From Streptomyces sp. AC512_CC834 (GTDB lineage Bacteria; Actinomycetota; Actinomycetes; Streptomycetales; Streptomycetaceae), in assembly GCF_019049325.1 (NCBI RefSeq), contig NZ_JAGMUO010000040.1:1-64000 (forward strand): a stretch of DNA of 64,000 nt. Reading direction: 5' to 3'. Within the stretch, counting starts at the first letter, position 1. The number at the start of each line of letters is the position of its first letter. Below, one piece after another: positions 24,814 to 33,310 of the stretch. The translations under genes were made by a program, and so were the position numbers. Below the pieces are notes generated by a model, which saw only the letters and a list, made by a program, of their open reading frames with translations, was not told the DNA's origin and made no database searches.

Positions 24814-25971
24814 ATGCAGCGCGTGCTGTATCTGCTCAACGTCTCCAACCCGCACCGGTTGTCAGCCGACTCGGGGTTCACGTTCGCCGAGCTGTTGACG
24901 CCCGCTTTCGCGGACGCCGGTGTCGAGGTGACCCTCGCGTCCCCCGCGCCGGTCGGTGACCCGCGTGTGCGGTACGTGCCGACCGTGTCGCCGTCCACGA
25001 AGTACCGGGCCCGTTTCGACCCCGACCTGGACGGCCTGGTCGACGTGATCCGTGAGACCCGGCCGGACATCGTCATCGCCAACCAGGTCGAGGCGGTGCC
25101 CGCTGTCCGTGCTGCGCTGCTGGAGGCCCGCGTTGACGCTCTGATCGCCGGGTACTGCCACTACCTGCCGTTCTCCTTCACCGGCGGGCAGCAGCCGCGC
25201 CTCGACCCTTCCCTGGACGACGGCAGCCTGGGCCGAAGCGTGCTGCTGGCGTTCGCGGCCGGTCTGGCGGCGTGCGACCGGGTCCTGGCCCACTCGGCGA
25301 CGGCCGCTTCCTGGACGGCGGCGGCCGCCTCGCGAATGAGCGTGGACCTCGCGGACAAGCTGCACATCGTGCCCGCGCCGCGTGACGAGCGGCTGGTCCG
25401 CGACCCCGAGGAAGCCGCGGCGTCCGACGGCACGCTGACCGGCGTCTACAACCACCGTCTGTACGCCCACTACGGCACAGCCGAGTTCACCGCGCTTGCG
25501 CGGCGGCTGGTGACCGAGGCGCCGGTGCGCCTGACGGTGATGGACCTGTTCGGACAGCGCAGCCCGGAACGGATCCGGCTCGACCCGAGCCCCGAACGGC
25601 ACCGGCTCGAACTCGCCGATCTGCCGGGGGTCACGATCGCCTCCGACGACGGTGACCGCGTCCGCTACCGGCAGATCCTGGCCGGCGCCCACTTCGGCGT
25701 CGCGCCGTTCCGCGCGGGCTGCCCGTGGTCGATGTCGGTGATCGACTGCCAGAGCATGGCGCTGCCGGTCATCGCCCCCCGCACCGGCTGGCTGGCCGAG
25801 CACGTCGATGACGACCTGCTGTTCGAGACGCCCGACGAGGCCCTGGCCATCGTGGCACGGCTCGCGACGGACTCCGAGTTCTACCGAGTACAGGCCAAGC
25901 GCGCGCACACGGCCACCGCCGACCTGCGGCCCGGCCAGGTCGCCACCCGCTACCTGGAGGCCCTGCGATGA
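24814..25971 (+). CDS. Glycosyltransferase, GT-B-like
   Basis: 385 residues, first gene of a coupled operon, with GGCAGGAGGATCCC before the ATG. The pattern fits a GT-B transferase: an N-terminal VLYLLNVSNPHR strand-loop, a C-terminal half with VAPFRAGCPWSMSVIDCQSMALPVIAP (donor-site region) and WLAEHVDDDLLFETPDEAL. It should move a sugar from a nucleotide donor; donor and acceptor are unknown. ATGA overlap joins it to the next gene. Similarity to named enzymes could not be tested. Confidence 0.78.
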   Translation: MQRVLYLLNVSNPHRLSADSGFTFAELLTPAFADAGVEVTLASPAPVGDPRVRYVPTVSPSTKYRARFDPDLDGLVDVIRETRPDIVIANQVEAVPAVRAALLEARVDALIAGYCHYLPFSFTGGQQPRLDPSLDDGSLGRSVLLAFAAGLAACDRVLAHSATAASWTAAAASRMSVDLADKLHIVPAPRDERLVRDPEEAAASDGTLTGVYNHRLYAHYGTAEFTALARRLVTEAPVRLTVMDLFGQRSPERIRLDPSPERHRLELADLPGVTIASDDGDRVRYRQILAGAHFGVAPFRAGCPWSMSVIDCQSMALPVIAPRTGWLAEHVDDDLLFETPDEALAIVARLATDSEFYRVQAKRAHTATADLRPGQVATRYLEALR

Positions 25972-26672
25972 CCGACTTCGACATTCTGATGCTGTCGTAC
26001 GACGAGCCGCGGGCCGACCTGCTGCACATGCGTCTGCAGCGGATCATGGGCTCGAAGGTGAAGCGGCTGCACGGGGTGCACGGAATGCGGCGCGCGTACC
26101 GGATGGCCGCCGAGATCGTCGACACCGAGCAGTTCCTCCTCGCCGACGGGGACTTCGTCATCGCCACCGAGTTCCGGCTGGACGACGTGACCCCGCTCGC
26201 CGAGGACGTGTCCATGCGGGTGTGGCGGGCCCGCAATCCCCTCAACGGGCTGGTCTACGGCTACGGCGGGCTGAAGCTGATGCGCCGCTCGGCGCTGCGG
26301 CAGCTCGGCGAAGCGGTCGACGTGCTCGCTGCTCTTCCCGGCCGTACCGAGTTCCACGTCCGCGTCGCTGGCACCACCCGGATCAACCAGTCGCCCTACC
26401 ACGCCTGGAAGGCCGGATTCCGGGAGTGCGCCATGCTCGCGCGCGGCAGCGAGTACGGCATGGACGACGGGGAGGCAGCCCAACGGATCGCAGCCTGGAC
26501 CGGTGACTGCGAGGGCGAGTTCGCCAGGTACGCCATCGCTGGTGCGAAAGAGGGTGTGGCCTTCGCCGGCGAGGCCGCCCGGACACCGCAGATGTTCGAC
26601 AAGCTGAACGATCCCTCGTGGCTGTTCGCCCGCTTCACCGCTGTCCACGCCGAGCAGGCGGTTGCCGGGTGA
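25968..26672 (+). CDS. Phage-type glycosyltransferase-like protein, GT-A
   Basis: 234 residues. FLLADGDFVI supplies a DxD-type metal/nucleotide site (about residue 50), and ARNPLNGLVYGYGGLKLMRRSAL plus SPYHAWKAGFRECAMLARG are stretches that I remember from glycosyltransferase-like proteins of large tailed phages; this is recollection, not a search. Its start overlaps the first glycosyltransferase (ATGA) and its stop overlaps the third (GTGA). Shorter than most GT-A enzymes (usually over 240). A sugar-transfer role is inference from the motif and operon. Confidence 0.65.
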   Translation: MTDFDILMLSYDEPRADLLHMRLQRIMGSKVKRLHGVHGMRRAYRMAAEIVDTEQFLLADGDFVIATEFRLDDVTPLAEDVSMRVWRARNPLNGLVYGYGGLKLMRRSALRQLGEAVDVLAALPGRTEFHVRVAGTTRINQSPYHAWKAGFRECAMLARGSEYGMDDGEAAQRIAAWTGDCEGEFARYAIAGAKEGVAFAGEAARTPQMFDKLNDPSWLFARFTAVHAEQAVAG

Positions 26673-27883
26673 CCGGCAACGCCCTGGTGCTCGTCGAGCC
26701 GGGTGCGCACCGGCCCGGCGGGCACCACCACGGAGCCCTGCTCGCACTCGCGAAGGCGCACCCCAAGACGGTGGTGATCACCCCGTACGGGGTCCCCGGT
26801 GAGATGTGGGAGCAGCTCCGGGCAGCCGGCGTCCGGGTGTCCGTCCCCGCGGGGGTGTCGGTCGCGCCGTTGGCCGTGGCGGCTCTCGCCCTGGAATCCG
26901 TGGCCGTGGTCGGGCGGCACGTGCTGCGCTCCCGCCGCTGGCCCAATGTCCTACGCCGACTTCCCCACCAAGTGACGCTGATGTCCCGCTGCATGGCCGA
27001 AGCGGCATGCGTGCGTACCGCGCGCCGGTTCGGCCCGGGTGCCGTGGTCGTGCTCAGCGCCGGCGAGGCCCTGCACGGGCTCGCCGGGCTCCTCGGAGGC
27101 CCGCACAGCCGTTTCGTCCACGAGGTCGTCACTACGGAGGACGCCGCCCTGCGGCTGCTGGGCCGGCTGGCGCGCGCCGGCGAGCGACGCGTGCAACTGT
27201 TCGCGCCAACGGAAGCGGTCCGCACCGATCTCGCCGGTCGGTTCCCTGGGCTCCGGGTGCGGGTGCGTCCGTTCGCTGTCGCTGACCCAGAGGACCGGCT
27301 CACGGGCGAGGAGCGCCGTCGGGCCCGGGAGGCATTCGGCATTCCGGGTGCGGAAGCCGCCGTGTGCCTGGTCGGCGGCTGGTGGCCGTACAAAGACATC
27401 GGCACGGTCGGAGTGGCACTCAACCGGCTAGACGGCCCGCTGCATGTCCTGGTGACGGGCACGCCGCTGCACACCGACGTCCTGGACCGCTGGCGCGCTC
27501 TGCCTGCGGTACGGCTGCACGTGGTGCCGGGCCCGGCCACGCAGGCTCAGGTCCGGGAGGTGTACGCGGCGTCCGATGCCGCGGTGGTCGTACGCCGGGC
27601 CGGGGTGGCCAAGGAGTCGGGGCTCGTGGTGGACGCCGTACGGCTCGGGGTGCCGCTGCTCGTGTCCGAACATGATCCGGCCCTCACCGGCCGTCTCGCC
27701 GGCCGCCCGTGGGTCAGGACGTTCCCCGCCGGTGACGGGGGCGCCCTCGCGGCGCTGCTCCGCGATCTCGCGTGGAGTCCCCTGGTCCACCCGTCGGCCG
27801 GCGTGGGCGCTGAACTTGGAGTTCCCACGGCCGCCGCACAGGCCGCCTTCCTCTACGACACCGCCTCGAAGGGTGCCCGCTGA
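26669..27883 (+). CDS. Glycosyltransferase, GT4-like
   Basis: 404 residues starting at a GTG that overlaps the previous stop. The C-terminal half resembles GT4 enzymes: CLVGGWWPYKDIGTVGVALNRL, LHVLVTGTPLH, VREVYAASDAAVVVRRAGVAKESGLVVDAVRLGVPLLVSE, where the E-x7-E-like donor motif appears as ESGLVVDAV. The N-terminal half opens with PGAHRPGGHHHGALLALA, like the acceptor-side glycine loop. It should be a retaining transferase with unknown substrates. Third of four coupled genes. Confidence 0.78.
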   Translation: MTGNALVLVEPGAHRPGGHHHGALLALAKAHPKTVVITPYGVPGEMWEQLRAAGVRVSVPAGVSVAPLAVAALALESVAVVGRHVLRSRRWPNVLRRLPHQVTLMSRCMAEAACVRTARRFGPGAVVVLSAGEALHGLAGLLGGPHSRFVHEVVTTEDAALRLLGRLARAGERRVQLFAPTEAVRTDLAGRFPGLRVRVRPFAVADPEDRLTGEERRRAREAFGIPGAEAAVCLVGGWWPYKDIGTVGVALNRLDGPLHVLVTGTPLHTDVLDRWRALPAVRLHVVPGPATQAQVREVYAASDAAVVVRRAGVAKESGLVVDAVRLGVPLLVSEHDPALTGRLAGRPWVRTFPAGDGGALAALLRDLAWSPLVHPSAGVGAELGVPTAAAQAAFLYDTASKGAR

Positions 27884-28743
27884 TGTCTGTTCCTCCCGTG
27901 CTGGTCGCCGTGATCGGCCCTGTGGAACCCGCCTTGCTGACCGCGTGGGTCGACCACTACCGCTCACTGGGCATCGAGCGGTTCGTGCTCGGGTTCCACT
28001 TCACCGACTGCGCACCTGCCGACCGGCGTATCAAAGTCCAGGCGGCGTGCCGTGAGCTGGGGATCACGCCGACCACTGTCAGCCACGGGCCCTGGCATGA
28101 ACACACCAACACCCGGTTGCGGGACCTGCTGCGGGTCGAGGCGGGCGATGGCTGGCACCTGCTGGCCGACTCCGACGAATTCCAGGTCTACCCCGCCCCG
28201 ATGGACGAGCTGATCGCCCAGGCGGAACGCCGAACGGGAACGGTCGGAGGGCTGATGCTCGACCGGGTCGCCGACGACGGCACGCTGACAGGCTGGACTT
28301 CCGGCGTGAAGGCTCTGGACGCGGCGTATCCGCTAGGCGGGTTCTTCACCCACCACCTGCTGCGCGGCGACCCCCGCAAGGTCGTCCTCGCGCACTCGCG
28401 CGTGCCGGTGGATTCCGGGAACCACCGGGCGGAAGGGCACCGGCCGGCGAACCGGCCGCCGGTCATCGTGCACCACTTCAAGTGGCGTAGCGGCGTGGCC
28501 GAGGATGTCGAGCGGCGGGCCTTGCACTGTGCGGACGGCACATGGCAGACCGCTTCCCCGGCATGGCTCTCCGAGGCCCGCCAGTTCATGGGCCACCTCG
28601 TTCAGCACGGCGGACGGATCAACGTGGACGACCCTCGGTTCGGCTTGCGGCCGGTGTCGCTGGGGACGGTGCCCGCCTGGTGGGCGGCTGAGGCGACTCA
28701 GCTTGTCGGCGCCTGGCGGCCTCCCGTCTACGGCCGCGCCTAG
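27883..28743 (+). CDS. GT2/GT92-like glycosyltransferase
   Basis: 286 residues beginning at ATG 27883, one base inside the previous stop (TGATG). VLVAVIGPVEPALLTAWVDHYRSLGIERFVLGFH and LLADSDEFQVYP (DxDE motif) are typical of the DUF23/GT92-like branch of GT-A enzymes, and VHHFKWRSG supplies a later conserved basic segment. It likely adds a sugar to a glycan or lipid acceptor. Its stop codon overlaps the stop of the convergent P-loop kinase gene. Confidence 0.8.
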   Translation: MSVPPVLVAVIGPVEPALLTAWVDHYRSLGIERFVLGFHFTDCAPADRRIKVQAACRELGITPTTVSHGPWHEHTNTRLRDLLRVEAGDGWHLLADSDEFQVYPAPMDELIAQAERRTGTVGGLMLDRVADDGTLTGWTSGVKALDAAYPLGGFFTHHLLRGDPRKVVLAHSRVPVDSGNHRAEGHRPANRPPVIVHHFKWRSGVAEDVERRALHCADGTWQTASPAWLSEARQFMGHLVQHGGRINVDDPRFGLRPVSLGTVPAWWAAEATQLVGAWRPPVYGRA

Positions 28744-29267
28744 AACGAGTCCTGGTCGACGACCTCTTCGCCCTCCCCCGCGGGCGGTTCGAACCGGGCG
28801 TAGAAGTCGTCGAGGGCGGCCGCGCTGACCGTGAGCGCGTTGGCGTCCTGCCGCTGGTTGCGCTCGTCCAGACGGCGCAGCAACTCGGCCCGGTCGACGG
28901 GGAAGTACAGCAGCCGCCACCGGCCCCCCGCCGATTCAACGACCTTCATCCACTCCTCGCGGGCCGAGCGCAGCCACAGGCCGTGATCGAGGACGACGTC
29001 CCGGCCGACCGCGAGGAGCTTGACCAGCTCCTCGCGGATCTCGGCGACGATCGGCGACTCCAGAGCGAAGTAGTCGGGCTCGGGGTAGTCGACGCCGTAC
29101 CGGCCGTGCCGTTCGTAGACCCGCTCATCCACCGAGAGCCGGACAGCGCCTGTAGACTCCAGGCGCTTCTTCGCGAATGTGGTCTTGCCCGACCCTGTCA
29201 GCCCTACCAGCAGGTAGACGGTCGGCCTGGCGTCCGAGGCGGCGTTCTGCCTGGACTCGGTGTCCAC
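28740..29267 (-). CDS. P-loop kinase, AAA_33/zeta-toxin-like
   Basis: 175 residues. Walker A is GLTGSGKTT (about residues 22-30); RLSVDERVYERHG, VVLDHGLWLRSAREEW and RLLYFPVDRAELLRRLDERN fit small-molecule or nucleotide kinases of the AAA_33 group, which includes polynucleotide kinase, gluconate kinase and antibiotic phosphotransferases. GTG start with AAGGAG 8 bases upstream. It is convergent and tail-overlapping with the glycosyltransferase operon. It may phosphorylate a sugar, a nucleoside or an antibiotic. Confidence 0.82.
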   Translation of the reverse strand: MDTESRQNAASDARPTVYLLVGLTGSGKTTFAKKRLESTGAVRLSVDERVYERHGRYGVDYPEPDYFALESPIVAEIREELVKLLAVGRDVVLDHGLWLRSAREEWMKVVESAGGRWRLLYFPVDRAELLRRLDERNQRQDANALTVSAAALDDFYARFEPPAGEGEEVVDQDSF

Positions 29268-29585
29268 TCGTGCACTCCTTGCATGGCGTCGGTCCCTCTA
29301 CTGCCCAGACTGCCACCTCCATGGCCTCGGTGCCCCTGATTCCGGGGTGAGCCCATCCTTGGTCCCGGACGAGTGCATCGTGCTCGGTCCGGTCGACGCT
29401 CAGTCGTCGGCAAAGCTTGGAGCCGGACCAGTCCTCGCCGTCGCTGGCGTACATTTCGCGCCTTCCCGCGCCCCGGCTTCCTCGTACTCGTAGTAGGACA
29501 GGCATTCCCCTGACCCGGGAACCGCGTGGGCGCAGGCCGCGTATGTCAGGATTGAGCCTCGTAACAGTGCACCCAGGGGGGTTGG
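29268..29585. other. Intergenic region before GH6 gene
   Basis: 318 bp between divergent genes. I see no supported gene; a minus-strand open frame starting near 29450 lacks a recognisable product and overlaps the kinase start. The DNA just before the GH6 start carries a G-rich ribosome site (AGGGGGGTTGG). Confidence 0.4.
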
Positions 29586-30620
29586 ATGTACGGCAGCAAG
29601 CCGGCCGGAAGCATGTCCAGGAGGCGAGCTGCGTCGGCGGTGGCGCTGGGGGCGGCTCTGCTGCTCGCGGGCTGCTCCTCGTCCGGGGACGGGGACGGGG
29701 ACGACGAGGGCAAGGGCGCGGGCGCCGGGATCACGCAGCAGCCCAAGGAGGCCGACCCGTTCTGGGTCAATCCCGACGGCAACGCGGCACAGCAGATGGC
29801 GTCCCTCACGGAAGCGGGGAAGAAGGACCAGGCCGAACAGATCCGCAAGATCGCCCAGCAGCCGACGGGCGAGTGGCTCACCCCGGAGAACCCCGAGGAG
29901 CAGGCCCGCGGATTCACCGAGGCCGCCGACGAGGCCGGCCGCACCGCGCTGCTCGTCCTCTACAACATCCCGCACCGCGACTGCGGCCAGTACTCGGGCG
30001 GCGGCGCCGCCGACGGCAATGCCTACCGCTCCTTCGTCGACGGCGTGGCCAAGGGCATCGGCGACCGTGCCGCCACCGTCATCCTGGAACCGGACGCGGT
30101 GCTCCACCTCGTCGACGGCTGCACCCCGCAGGAGTTCCACGAGGAGCGCTACGACCTCCTCAAGGGCGCCGTCGAGAAACTCACGGCCCTGGAGAACACC
30201 AAGGTCTACCTGGACGCGGGCAACGCCGGCTGGGGTCATCCCGACCAGATCTTCGAGCCGCTGAAGCGGGCCGGCATTGACCAGGCCGACGGTTTCTCGG
30301 TCAACGTCTCGAACTTCTACACCACCAAGGATTCCATCGCCTACGGCAAGCAGCTCTCCGCCAAGGTCGGCGGCAAGCCCTTCGTCATCGACACCAGCCG
30401 CAACGGCAACGGCCCCTACACCGGGGGCGCCCCGGACGAACGCTGGTGCAACCCGCCCGGCCGAGCCCTCGGCGAAACCCCGACGACCAAGACGGCGGAC
30501 CCGCTCGTCGACGCCTACCTGTGGGTCAAGCGCCCCGGGGAGTCCGACGGTGAGTGCAAGGGCGGCCCCAAGGCGGGCGAGTGGTACCCCGAGTACGCCT
30601 TGGACCTGGCCAAGGGGTAG
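29586..30620 (+). CDS. cslZ: Lipoprotein GH6 endoglucanase (CslZ-like)
   Basis: 344 residues with a lipoprotein signal ending at LLAGC (Cys30). The GH6 fold shows LVLYNIPHRDCGQYSGGG (Asp132), ILEPDAV (Asp170), YLDAGNAGWG and FVIDTSRNGNGP, the usual active-site stretches of inverting beta-1,4-glucanases. Positioned downstream of and convergent with glxA-cslA, it corresponds to the endoglucanase of the Streptomyces tip-glucan locus, where it is thought to trim or release the cellulose-like polymer made by CslA. ATG 29586 is preferred to ATG 29613 for its G-rich ribosome site. Confidence 0.9.
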   Translation: MYGSKPAGSMSRRRAASAVALGAALLLAGCSSSGDGDGDDEGKGAGAGITQQPKEADPFWVNPDGNAAQQMASLTEAGKKDQAEQIRKIAQQPTGEWLTPENPEEQARGFTEAADEAGRTALLVLYNIPHRDCGQYSGGGAADGNAYRSFVDGVAKGIGDRAATVILEPDAVLHLVDGCTPQEFHEERYDLLKGAVEKLTALENTKVYLDAGNAGWGHPDQIFEPLKRAGIDQADGFSVNVSNFYTTKDSIAYGKQLSAKVGGKPFVIDTSRNGNGPYTGGAPDERWCNPPGRALGETPTTKTADPLVDAYLWVKRPGESDGECKGGPKAGEWYPEYALDLAKG

Positions 30621-30676
30621 CGAAGGGATAGTCGACGGACAGTCACCTGGTGCCTTGTCCGTGTCCGTATCCGTTC

Positions 30677-31333
30677 CTATGGCCGCGGTGTGCTGGACCA
30701 GCGCCACGTGGTGAGACGAGGGTGCCCCGGCAACTCGGCGCGGCCGGTGGCCCACAGCAGGGTGGGCCAGGGATCCGCGTCGGCCGGAGCCTCTGGAAAC
30801 AGACGGGCGAGCACCCGCGAGCAGAGAGCGGCGGGCGGGGTCCAGGCAAGCCCGAAGCCTTCCGCCACGTCGTGCATGTGCACCAGCGTCTCCACCACCC
30901 CCATCGCCGCGAAGCCTTCGGGGTCCGACACCCCGGCGGCGTGGTGGGCGCGGACCCGGGACGGCGTCGTACGCACCATGGCGACCAGCAGCGCGCCGCA
31001 CGCCTCCAGCACCTGCACCAGGCCGGCCGGACCCGCATCGCGCTCCGCGTGGGCGAAGGCCATGGGGCCGTCCGGCCTCTTCCGGTTCAGCGCGAAAGGC
31101 ACATGGGTGTCCAGGGGCGGGCTCTGCGGCCCCAGTTGTACGGCGTAGTACAACAGGTCGTTGGCGAGGTGCTCGACGGTCTCCCAGCAGTCCCACTCCA
31201 GCGAACCGGCCTTACCGCCCCACCCCTTTGAGGGGGCGTCCCGAAGGACGCCCACGGCGAGCCGCACGGCAAGGTCGACGTCGTCCGCGGTGACGGGAGA
31301 CAGGACTGATCCGGGTTCGGCTGATCGAGACAT
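30677..31333 (-). CDS. DinB/maleylpyruvate isomerase-like protein
   Basis: 218 residues of the DinB-type four-helix fold (DCWETVEHLANDLLYYAVQLG, VVETLVHMHDVAEGFGL), with His residues placed like the metal site of mycothiol-dependent enzymes. The family includes mycothiol-dependent isomerases and transferases; no specific reaction can be named. It sits between GH6 and glxA, reading in the same direction as glxA, with a 39-bp gap, so it could be transcribed from the csl promoter. Ribosome site weak. Confidence 0.75.
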   Translation of the reverse strand: MSRSAEPGSVLSPVTADDVDLAVRLAVGVLRDAPSKGWGGKAGSLEWDCWETVEHLANDLLYYAVQLGPQSPPLDTHVPFALNRKRPDGPMAFAHAERDAGPAGLVQVLEACGALLVAMVRTTPSRVRAHHAAGVSDPEGFAAMGVVETLVHMHDVAEGFGLAWTPPAALCSRVLARLFPEAPADADPWPTLLWATGRAELPGHPRLTTWRWSSTPRP

Positions 31334-31372
31334 GACGGCACCGTATCGTGAGGGCTTTCGCGGCTGCCGCCG

Positions 31373-33310
31373 CTACGGCACGTGCACCCACTCCGCCTTG
31401 GAAGGCGTCCCCTCCCCGTTCGTCACGAACATCATGTACCACCCCGACTGCACCAGGTTCTTGCCCTGAGGCACCGTCACCGTCAGCTTGTCCCCGTCCG
31501 CCTTGAAGTCCAGCGCGATGGACCGCTGGTCGACGTCCGTGACATGCGTGGAGGCGCTCGGCCGGATCAGCCGCACCTTCTTGACCGACCCGGCCGCCCG
31601 GGACGTGAACGTCCCCGACTCGCCGCGCTCGATGGTCTTCGGGCCGCCCGAGAGGTCCGGCCGGGAGTCGCGGTACAGATACGGCGGCGTGTAGATCTCG
31701 ATGCGCTGCTCGAACTTGCCCGGCTTGGTGTTGGCCTTGTCGGCGTAGAGCGAGTCGGAGCCGAAGAACATCAGGCGTCCGTCGGGCAGCAGGATCGAAC
31801 CGGAGTGGTAGTTGCGGCCCACCAGCGGGTCGGCGACCTGCTCGAACTCGTTCGTGTCCGGGTGGTACAGCCGGGCCTGGAGGATGTTGGAGTCGCCGCG
31901 GCCCCGGTAGTCCTCCGAGCCGCCGGAGACCAGCACGCTGTCGTCGGGCAGGATCGAGGCCTGCGGATAGCGCGTGCCCTTCTCCAGTGACGGCCCGTCG
32001 ACGAACTTCGGGTCGTCCGCCTTGAGGTCGACGATCCGGGTCTTCTCGCTGGACAGCTTGGACTCGCCGACCCCGCCGCCGCCGATCACCATGAACTTCT
32101 CGTCCTGCGCCGGCGGCAGCAGCACCGTGTTCGCCGTCTCCAGCATGTTCTTGTCGCTCATGCCGGGGATCTTGGTGAACTTGTTGGTCTCCACGTCCCA
32201 GATGCCCGGGTCGCGGCCCACGTCGTCGGGGCCGTAACCCGCGTTCGCACCCGAGTAGAAGATCTTGCCGTTCTGCATCAGGAACAGCGCCGGGTACGTC
32301 GGGAACTGCCGGGTCTTGTCGAGGTAGGTCCACTCCTTGGTCTTCGGGTCGTAGACCTCGTTCTTGCCCGGGACCAGTTGGCCGATGTCGTCGAGGCCGG
32401 AGACGCTGAGAACCTTGCCGTCGCTCAGGGTGGTGAGCGTCGGGTACCAGCGGGCCTCGTGCATCGGGTCGACCTTGATGTACTTCTCGGCGACCGGGTC
32501 GAACTCGAAGGCGTCCCGGATGCCCTGGAAGTCCTTCTTGTCGAGGGCGAGCTTCTGCGCGATGCCGTACGTGTTGCGCGCGTCCGTGCCCGACAGGCCC
32601 TGGATCCGGTAGTTGTCCTCCGTACCCGTCTGGTACTTCCGGCCGCTCTTCTGCGCCTCGACGTAGATCCGGCCGAGACCCGGGTCGTTGCGCAGGAACT
32701 TGCCGGTCGCCGGGTCGAAGACCTTCTCGGCGCGGGGCACGAGGACCGGGTCCTTGGAGACGAAGGTCTTGTGGTTCTCCTTGCCGGTGAACTTGGTGCC
32801 CGCGGGCAGGGTGATCGGCTTGTCCGGGTTCTCGTTGTGGACGACCATCAGGCCGCCCGCCTTGGTGACGTCGCCCTTGAGTTTCTCGTACCGCTTGGTG
32901 CCGCCCGCGATCAGCAGATTGCCGTTGGCGAGCTGCGTGTGTCCGGTGCAGAACAGGTCGGTGGGCGTCGGCACCTTCTTGATGGTCCCCTTGACGGGGT
33001 CCCAGATCCGGGTGTCGTACTGCTTGGCGTCGGAGTTGTCCTGGTTGTTGCCGGACCCGGCGACCATCAGCACCTTGCCGGTGCGCAGCAGCGCCGCGTG
33101 GATGGTGTTCTGCCGGTACTTCTCGGGAAACTCGATGATCTCCCACTTGCCGTTGGCGGCCTTGTACTCCGGCTGATTGATCTTGTACTGGTGGTATTTC
33201 TCGGTTCCGAAGCGGTAGAGCCACGGCCCGTTCATCCCGGCCAGCGCGACTACCACCGCCGTACCTATCGCGAAGCGACGGGCTCGGCGGCGGCCGGCAC
33301 GGTCTTTCAT
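31373..33310 (-). CDS. glxA: Copper radical oxidase GlxA
   Basis: 645 residues: an N-terminal membrane anchor (AIGTAVVVALAGMNGPWLY), then a seven-bladed Kelch propeller and a C-terminal immunoglobulin-like DUF1929 domain (SQPNYVTL-like region ending WYMMFV). Cys121 in FCTGH and Trp288 in RWYP fall at the same numbers as the cofactor residues of S. lividans GlxA; the Tyr partner is probably in the NEVYDP segment (about residue 320 by my count). It oxidises alcohol or aldehyde groups of glycans to give H2O2. The start overlaps the cslA stop (ATGA), so the two are coupled. Confidence 0.95.
   Translation of the reverse strand: MKDRAGRRRARRFAIGTAVVVALAGMNGPWLYRFGTEKYHQYKINQPEYKAANGKWEIIEFPEKYRQNTIHAALLRTGKVLMVAGSGNNQDNSDAKQYDTRIWDPVKGTIKKVPTPTDLFCTGHTQLANGNLLIAGGTKRYEKLKGDVTKAGGLMVVHNENPDKPITLPAGTKFTGKENHKTFVSKDPVLVPRAEKVFDPATGKFLRNDPGLGRIYVEAQKSGRKYQTGTEDNYRIQGLSGTDARNTYGIAQKLALDKKDFQGIRDAFEFDPVAEKYIKVDPMHEARWYPTLTTLSDGKVLSVSGLDDIGQLVPGKNEVYDPKTKEWTYLDKTRQFPTYPALFLMQNGKIFYSGANAGYGPDDVGRDPGIWDVETNKFTKIPGMSDKNMLETANTVLLPPAQDEKFMVIGGGGVGESKLSSEKTRIVDLKADDPKFVDGPSLEKGTRYPQASILPDDSVLVSGGSEDYRGRGDSNILQARLYHPDTNEFEQVADPLVGRNYHSGSILLPDGRLMFFGSDSLYADKANTKPGKFEQRIEIYTPPYLYRDSRPDLSGGPKTIERGESGTFTSRAAGSVKKVRLIRPSASTHVTDVDQRSIALDFKADGDKLTVTVPQGKNLVQSGWYMMFVTNGEGTPSKAEWVHVP

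Noticed and set aside
29205..29450. Small minus-strand protein before the P-loop kinase
   Set aside because: It overlaps the kinase start in another frame and has no recognisable family or good ribosome site.
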